Of a stretch of DNA of 64,000 nt, positions 57,969 through 64,000 are shown one piece after another. The translations under genes and the position numbers were made by a program. The notes under the pieces were generated by a model, which was not told the DNA's origin, searched no databases, and saw only the letters and a program-made list of their open reading frames with translations. Where the stretch lies: the NCBI GenBank assembly GCA_033977485.1, contig CM066983.1, positions 113,002,605 to 113,066,604 on the forward strand. The letters run 5' to 3'. The stretch's first letter is position 1. Each line of letters starts with the position of its first letter. The DNA comes from Hydrangea macrophylla. Its lineage: Eukaryota > Streptophyta > Magnoliopsida > Cornales > Hydrangeaceae.

Positions 57969-58552
57969 GGGAGAGTATTGGAATTAGGGGATTTCATCCT
58001 GGATTTTATTTTGTTATTTATGGTCATGTTGACCACATTTAAGTAGTTTTATTTCTTTCCTTTTCTTATTTATTTCCTTTCCTTCTTTATTTACCTTGTA
58101 ACATTATATATACTTTGGGACGTACAGTAATAAAATTATCTTTTCCCCAATCTTCTTTTTATATCAACACGGAATTTGTCTCAAAAAGAGTAGGGAAGCG
58201 TGAGGTAACATAAACACAGTAAGAAATAATACGAGAGAAAAATTCTAGAACGGATATGCTTCAAGAAAAGTTCATAAAAGGGTTGTACAGATTTTCCGCT
58301 TTTACTTTGCTATGTTACCAATATCTTTGAGTTTAGAAAAATGGGTAACAAGTAACAACCTAATGAGAGGAGTATTATATGTTATATTCTGTCATTTTGT
58401 CACAACTGACGGACGGGACATTACAAGGAATAAAAGAAAAATAAAAGCCCGGAAGAATAACCAAATGGCTCAATATGCAGAGTAAGAGATAAAAACAATT
58501 ATACCAGGAAATAAAATCCAAGATAGCGCACACAAATGATGGAGGGAACTTA

Positions 58553-58771
58553 GGGCCCATTTGGGATAGCTTTTTCTGGGCCAACAATCATCTATAAGTG
58601 ATTGTTTAAAAACTTGTAATCACTTGGATTAGCTTTTTCACAGTTATCTAAAAAAATTGATTCATTTTTAAAGATAAAAACAGCTTTTTAAAAAAGCGCC
58701 AATTTGTCGCTTTCCAAAAAAATCTCTAATTCCAAAAAGTGATTTCTTTAAAAGCTAAACCAAATGGGCTG
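58553..58771. mobile_element. MITE with GCCCATTTGGG-type ends
   Basis: GGGCCCATTTGGGATAGCTT at left and, complemented, CAGCCCATTTGGTTTAGCTT at right; interior with TAAGTGATTGTTT facing similar text. Sits about 150 bp past the stop of the SAWADEE gene. Confidence 0.75.
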
Positions 58772-58918
58772 TTGGAACCTCATCTAAGGTGATAAGAACA
58801 AGTATGCAGAATGTTTAAACAAGAATATGATTGCAAATATGAAGCAGAAACAAGACCACTGGCAGATATAAACAATAATGATGCAGCTAAATGGAAATTT
58901 TGCAAAGATTGAACTCAG

Positions 58919-60090
58919 TCACCATTGCAGGGAATAAAAACAAGCATAGGTTTGCTCGAGCACATTGAGAAAACCTTCAGTTTTTTGAGTTGTCTTGGCA
59001 GAACTGGACATTTGCCATTTCTTACTCCTTTCCTCAGTAGGGCTTAAGTTGACCTCAGCATCAAGGGGTGAAGAGTTTACTTCTTCAGTTGCCAATACAA
59101 TGCTCTCAGGGATACTGATATATTCTTCAGAGAAATTTGACCTGGTATATTGGGATAATTTATCCTCTTCTAATCCTTGCTTACCTTCAAGAGTTTCATT
59201 TCCTTTCTCTTCTCTAAGTGCTGAACGAGTTATCCTTCTCTTGTTGGTTGAATTCCTAAATTTTGCCTCTTCAACACAGTTTTTCCTTTCCTTTTTTCCT
59301 CCTGGACTGCTCCTTTCCATAAAGGGGAGTGACTCAATCTCAGCATCAAGTGGTGAAGAGACTGACTTCTTGTCTTTTGATACACAGCTTTCTAGGATTC
59401 CGGTGTTTTTGTTCGTGGAATTCTCAGTATATATAGCTGATATATCCTCTCCAATTAATTGTTTATCTTCAACCATGTGAATTTCTTTTTCTTTATGAAC
59501 TTTGGAACGGGTAAACCTTCTAGTGGTGGTTACCTTTTCAACATCTGTATTACTCTCACCATCGTGACTTCCACGACCTTGCTTTGCTGTTGACCGTGTT
59601 AGTCTGGTGGATTTAGTTGGCTGGCTTAACTTTCTCTCTCCTAAACATGTAAAACCTGCACAAGAGTCTGTGATTTCTGATGCCCTGTTTTCATTTTCCA
59701 TCTTCTTAGAAAGCGCTCTAGAAGGCGTATCTACAGTCAAGATGACCGAGTTCACAACTTTATTGTGAGTGATGTTGTCTGATGAATTGGTGCAGCCATT
59801 TTTCTCCTCATTGAAGAACGGAAGCTCGAGGTTTTGAGGCAAGTTTGACATTAATGAGGCAAAAGCTGCACGAGCAGCAAGAGGATTTAGAGGAGACCTG
59901 CTTTCCGAGAACTCCTCTTTAACAGATGGAGAAGACACTGGTGGATCTTTGACTTCCTGTTCCCTTTGCAGATTGGTCTTACTCCGAGTGGACCTTTTCA
60001 AGTGATTCTGGTCAGGAGGAACTTGAAGCTGTGGTTTGCTTACTTTTGAGGCAGTGACCGGTGTGCACTGGAACTGTGCTTTGTTATCAA
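58919..60090 (-). CDS. SAWADEE gene exon 4
   Basis: After acceptor TAACACAG, TT completes a Val codon. Encodes about 390 residues through NHLKRSTRSKTN and PLNPLAARAAFASLMSNLP to the stop TGA at 58919-58921. TRS motifs: KRSTRSKT, TRLTRSTAK, RRFTRSKVHK, RRITRSALRE. An approximately 80-residue unit is duplicated (see findings). The last residues (EQTYACFYSLQW) may instead be read-through past a further intron; I could not decide. Confidence 0.82.
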
Positions 60091-63000
60091 CTGTGTTACA
60101 AGAGCAGGGTCATATACGAGACCAAATATCCAGACTACAAGAGTAACAATACACAGTATGCAATGATATTTAAACAAGAGTACCTTTGGATTTAAGCACT
60201 TAAATTCTTTAACCAACACATTGTTTGCCAACTAGGGCTATGGATATCCCACATCGCCCGGGTAAAGCCCCCACATGTGCTTCTTATACGCCCGGGTAAT
60301 CCTCCCCTCATAAGCTGTCTTTTGAGGGTGAGTCAAGACCATTGGTCGGGCCTTTCTATTTGGTATCAGAGTTAGGATGGGCTCTACATCTTGTTGGACT
60401 TGCCCTGTCGTTGCTGGTGAAGGGGGCGTGTTGGATATCCCACATCGCCCAAGTAGAGCCCCACGTGTGCTTCTTATGAGCCCGTTAATCCCCCTCACAA
60501 GGCATTTTTTTAGGGTGAGTTAGGCCCATTGGTCTTTCTATATTCTAACAAGTAACAAGGGTGTCGAGACCCAACTTTTTTTGGGTCCAACATAAGAGCT
60601 CCATGGGAAACGAGTAACACATAAGAAAATGGCTACAATATCTTAATGGCAGATAACCCCAAACGTTTGGCATAATTATCACTAACCTCCCATGCCTTTT
60701 GTATTTGTGTCACAATTCACCCTACCAGCTATATAATGCCGCCTAAAATTATTATAATACCCTAATATCTAAAATTTACAAATACATAATTAAAGTTTTT
60801 AACAAAAACGGTATGAAAGGAATGCATGTCAAATGAGGAAATATCTGTCTTTTGACAACTTTTAGATTCTCAACCATAAAAATATGAGAATATATTAGGT
60901 ATTATTACCATCATTTTAGAGGGGCATTATTTAGCTGGTGGGGTAGAGTGAAATACACTAAAAGGCAAGGGAAGTTAGTGATATTGTGTCAAACATTTGG
61001 GGCTAACTAATATTAAGGCAAACCTTAGGCGAGGTCATTGGTATTTACTAACAACAATGCTAGGGGCACAAACAAATCTCACAAACACTTACACCCACAG
61101 TCTATCTCTCTCCTGGGTGGTACTGTGGGATCCATTGAAATTATTCGGACCCCACAGTGCCACCCAGGAGAGAGATAGACTGTGGGTGTAAGTGTCTGTG
61201 AGATTTGTTTGTGTCCCAAATATTACCCATGTACTAATTAGTAATACAAGGCACCAATCCTCCACTATTCATCAAAACAGAGGGTAAAGTGTCTACCTCC
61301 AATCTCCAATAGAATCTCCGGCGAAATTTTCTTCTTTGAAGCGTCAACTAAATTGTTGATCTCCTCTATTTGCTTCTCAAGTAACGCATTAAGATCCATT
61401 TCAGAGTCTATATCTACAGCGAGGGTCGGCGATGCAGGTATATCAGGGCAACTCAATGTTTTGAGTGTAATCAAGAACGCAGAAATCATTGGATGGGCTT
61501 TGATGCTTTTTGTTGCCAGCTTCATGATTGATCTAGATGGGACCGTCAAAGTGCCTCCATTTTGGTTGTGGTGTAGCCATCTGATCATGAAAGTGCATCT
61601 ACAGTGGACTTTCTTCGAGTGTCTTACCTTTAGTGCCTGATAATCATGGAGATTGGGATGTGAATTGTATTAGCAAGCGAAAACATTTGCACACATCTAC
61701 GATATACATAAATCAAAATAGTGGGCAACCATAGGCCAGGATAGTCGATACACAGGTATTATTAGCTGCAAAAACTAAACCATAATACCGGTCCGGTGTT
61801 TTTTATGATACTTGAACACATAATATAGTTTTTCTTTCATCTCCCTCTCAATCTCTCATGGGTTTAAGGAGCAAGATCATATCCATTTCCCCAGGAATTT
61901 ACAGAGGATCCTCATGGGCAAACATTAGGGGAAAAAAACTTGTGCAAGGAACAAATATAACATAGGACACACCACTCCGCATGGCATAAGCCCCTATCGC
62001 ATACCCACACCATGTCGCACCAGCTACTCCTACGTAGCACAAGCTCAGCTCACTGCATGTTATCCTCCCGTATTGTCACATGATTGCACTGTTTAAGACT
62101 TTAAGTCGGGGGCATGGCCTGGGCAGCTCCTTAAACTCGCTGGTATCTCGGTGAGAACATACACATGTTTGACTTGGCAGTTGGAGCCAAGGATTTCGTC
62201 CTAGTGTGGTCCCCACTGGTCCTAAGAGAGGGAGAGAAACAACTGTCACAGTGACATATGTTCACCAAAGATCGTCATTTTCATGGTCAATACATCTCCA
62301 ACATGGCTGCCTCTGAAAATCTGGCCCTTGTCACCTCGCTATTCTCTCTGACTGTTGCCTACTTGGTTATCAGTACAAGAAGATATATATATATATATAT
62401 TGATTTGTTGCATGGCTGAGGTTTATGACAATCTACGGTCTCTTTTGAAGCAGGCTATTAGGGTATTACCCCTCATAATGATGACACCAACGGCCAATCT
62501 GAACACTCGCAGCTGGCAGTTACGGTCTGCGCTACAGAACTCGGGTATGGGTGTTGGGTGTAGACATGTGTCAAAGCGTTAAGACTTCCCAAATTCATGA
62601 ACCTAAGGACACAACAATAAATCTATATTTTCCTCACTTTTTAAAGAGAAAAAAAAAAATATTTTATCTTATAGTTAGACTTTAATATGAGAATTTGTCT
62701 ACTTTAAAAGAACTTTGTAGCAAATGGGATAATAATTTGAGTTTTCAACATACTAGTATACAAGTAGGTAACATGCTTCTTGTTTGTAATTGCGTCCAAC
62801 AGAATAATCGAACACATATTCCATATACTCTTGTGTAAGTGTTGAGTGTCCAACACCGGTACTTGAACACATAAGAATAATCACCCAAGTTTTTTATTTT
62901 CAAAACAAGGTAGTTCCTTTTTGTGAGACAGCACATAATACTCCAGAGTGAAATAAGCCAATTAATTTGTACCTTTTCTACCTCGGCGTCGAAGAAGAGG

Positions 63001-63890
63001 CTCTTAGATTGTATGTTTTGGGCAGCCAAAACACGGTCACCTTGCTGGATGAGTGAACAATCATCCTCTTGTAGAGGTAAAGAACGAATGCGAAGACGAT
63101 TAAATGCTTCTTCTGCATTCACAATTATATCTTCTACGGCACTGGTCAAATAGTCTATAATAAGATGAACTCCACTAGAGCTGCAAAAAGTGCCACTCAA
63201 CCATTTTACATGTTGCAATTTCAAGTTATTAACCCAAGTAAATTGAACAACAATACTAATACATTACATGCATCGATAATCACTTAGACCCACACTAATA
63301 AAAATGTACAACTGCGTGATGCAACTGAACAACTTCCGGTAGGTAGGAGAGTAGATCAGAATATGTACCTGAATATTATCCATATCCCCCACATACTTGG
63401 GAGGTGTACGTTTAACACAGGTATATATATTCCAACTATTTTTCACCATGTTTAAATCTCACAAGCACGAAGCACCAACATTTATATATATATTCAGAAA
63501 ATAGGGTTATATATATATATATATATATATAAGAGCAAAATGTGGTCACACAATACAAAATATCTCCATGTCTTGGCTATTAAATCCCCCATTCGACTGG
63601 TTTAATTGATGGAAAATGTAAGAAAATAATAATAATAATAAAATACAAAGTCAATCAGATTATTAACCCCAATTAGTCGGTAAAATAGTCGCGATCATGA
63701 CTTGGATTGCATATAGATCATCGCATTTTTTTTAATTTTCTGCTTAGATTTTTCTAGGTAACCAAACGTCACAGTTTCAAAAGGGGGGAATAAAGACGAA
63801 CCTTAGAGAAACATTGCAAGGGTGCCAAGATGAGTCTTCTTTGCGCATGGCTTCCAGCTCTACGACGTCGTCTGCTGTAGTACTCGCCAT
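58919..63890 (-). CDS. SAWADEE-domain chromatin-reader-like protein (whole gene)
   Basis: Four exons (63890-63802, 63180-62973, 61627-61297, 60090-58919) with GT/AG borders join in phase to 599 residues. The N-terminal part (about residues 10-150) reads ELEAMRKEDSSWHPCNVSL, RLRIRSLPLQEDDCSLIQQG, DRVLAA and SLFFDAEVEKVRHSKKVHCRC. This is the SAWADEE pattern (R-x-R-S-x-P, D/EC, GD-x-VL, FDA-x-V, C-R-C). SAWADEE domains are plant tandem-Tudor-like folds that read histone H3 methylation; SHH1 uses one to guide RNA polymerase IV. There is no homeodomain here, so this is not SHH1 or SHH2 but a SAWADEE-only relative. The C-terminal half is Ser/Glu/Lys-rich, with K/R-R-x-T-R-S motifs, and probably disordered and nuclear. 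Function inferred from the domain only. Confidence 0.85.
60238..60550 (+). mobile_element. TRIM (miniature LTR retrotransposon)
   Basis: Two 120-bp direct terminal repeats, 60238-60360 and 60429-60550, share GGATATCCCACATCGCCC, GTGTGCTTCTTAT/ATGTGCTTCTTAT and CATTGGTC. Between them are primer site TGGTATCAGAG (60361) and a GAAGGGGGCG polypurine tract. Only about 70 bp of internal sequence, no coding. The right LTR keeps TGTTGG...TAACA ends; the left start is eroded. Confidence 0.85.
60657..61002. mobile_element. MULE-like MITE
   Basis: CCCCAAACGTTTGGCATAAT at left; complement of the right end CCCCAAATGTTTGACACAAT; both continue with ATCACTAAC(C/T)TCCC. The text resembles the 14655 foldback (ATTGACCTCCC), so the family may be shared. 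No clear target duplication. Confidence 0.7.
61063..61218. mobile_element. MITE with 65-bp near-perfect inverted ends
   Basis: GGGCACAAACAAATCTCACA at left; complement of the right end GGGACACAAACAAATCTCAC. Arms continue through CACCCACAGTCTATCTCTCT and CCTGGGTGG. Best preserved member of the GGGACACA family. Confidence 0.88.
61297..61627 (-). CDS. SAWADEE gene exon 3
   Basis: Starts V-R-H-S-K-K-V-H-C-R-C-T-F after acceptor GCACTAAAG and ends ...EILLEIG plus one base before donor GTAGAC. Contains the end of the SAWADEE domain (RWLHHNQNGGTLTVPSRSIM) and an acidic helical linker. Confidence 0.88.
61628..62972 (-). other. SAWADEE gene intron 2
   Basis: GTACAAAT...TAAAG. Contains a TA microsatellite (62383-62400), a stretch 61930-62380 that is less AT-rich than the rest of the intron, and a short plus-strand ORF (62303-62419). 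No defined element. Confidence 0.75.
62973..63180 (-). CDS. SAWADEE gene exon 2
   Basis: Follows acceptor TTTTTGCAG; C completes the Ser codon begun in exon 1. Encodes SSGVHLIIDYLTSAVEDIIV through RSLPLQEDDCSLIQQGDRVL to FFDAEVEK, ending at AAG/GTACAA. Confidence 0.9.
63802..63890 (-). CDS. SAWADEE gene exon 1
   Basis: MASTTADDVVELEAMRKEDS then SWHPCNVSL, ending AG before donor GTTCGT; 89 bp. The start is the first ATG after the upstream region, and about 110 bp of 5' flank remain in the window. Confidence 0.85.
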
Positions 63891-64000
63891 TGATTTGCTG
63901 TGTACAGTACAGAGATTTGATCGAAAGGGTCTGAGACGAAACGAAGCTGAAAAATGGAGATTGAAAACAGTGAATTGGTGTGTAGTGTGTGTGTGTGTGT
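63891..64000 (-). promoter_or_regulatory. 5' UTR/promoter fragment of the SAWADEE gene
   Basis: Window ends in a (GT)n tract; no core promoter element is visible in the 110 bp available. Confidence 0.3.

Larger units (their letters stand above)
53035..58159 (+). mobile_element. Ty1/copia LTR retrotransposon 3, decayed
   Basis: Plus-strand element with 5' LTR 53035-53166 and 3' LTR 57976-58159. They share GGAATTAGGGGATTT, CTTTGGGACGTACA and TTTTCCCCAATCTTCTTTT. The 5' LTR is 52 bp shorter. Target duplication TATAT (53030-53034, 58160-58164), not strong evidence in this AT-rich site. Primer site TGGTACCAGAACC follows the 5' LTR; purine-rich GAGGGAGAG precedes the 3' LTR. gag, protease, integrase, RT and RNase H remains follow in copia order, with many frameshifts and stops. 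Confidence 0.9.
60091..61296 (-). other. SAWADEE gene intron 3
   Basis: GTAGACAC...CACAG. Holds a TRIM (60238-60550), a MULE-like element (60657-61002) and a MITE (61063-61218). Confidence 0.8.

Noticed and set aside
60233..60555. Target duplication for the TRIM
   Set aside because: TAGGG and AGTAA differ, and the left LTR start is eroded.

Overview
This is nuclear DNA of a flowering plant, most likely a eudicot; nothing seen fixes the family. It is AT-rich and full of plant transposons: Ty1/copia elements primed from initiator tRNA-Met, solo LTRs, a Helitron, MULE, hAT, PIF and Stowaway miniature elements, a SINE and a TRIM. Between them lie three split genes that code for typical plant proteins. 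There are no bacterial operons, CRISPR arrays or rRNA genes.

Three host genes are supported. (1) OST4 (+, CDS 4912-5025) encodes a 37-residue oligosaccharyltransferase subunit behind a 1.2 kb intron in its 5' UTR. (2) A FUSC/aromatic-acid-exporter-like membrane protein of 828 residues (-) has exons 21054-20539, 14376-14209 and 14120-12318. Its first intron, 6.2 kb, is packed with elements. (3) A SAWADEE-domain protein of 599 residues (-) has exons 63890-63802, 63180-62973, 61627-61297 and 60090-58919, joined in phase. Its C-terminal half carries repeated TRS motifs.

Layout: 1-3600 is retroelement debris with arrays of 10-bp palindromes; 3600-5200 is OST4; 6375-12283 is a young copia element that landed 35 bp past the FUSC stop codon, its 3' LTR split by a hAT-like MITE; 12318-21054 is the FUSC gene; 21471-22551 holds MITEs upstream of it; 23742-25232 is a Helitron; 26366-31245 is mixed intergenic sequence; 31250-42114 is an old copia element containing a 2.1 kb solo LTR and a 1 kb hAT element; 42286-45095 is a second solo LTR; 45720-52016 holds a CACTA end, a PIF element, a SINE and MITEs; 53035-58159 is a third, decayed copia element; 58919-63890 is the SAWADEE gene with a TRIM and MITEs in intron 3.

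Many insertions keep target-site duplications, so much of the nesting order can be read. The most unusual signal is the arrays of 10-bp palindromes with a TCGA core, in two forms (CAATCGATTG and CAGTCGACTG). They differ by a compensated base pair and are usually spaced 19-22 bp apart, about two helical turns.
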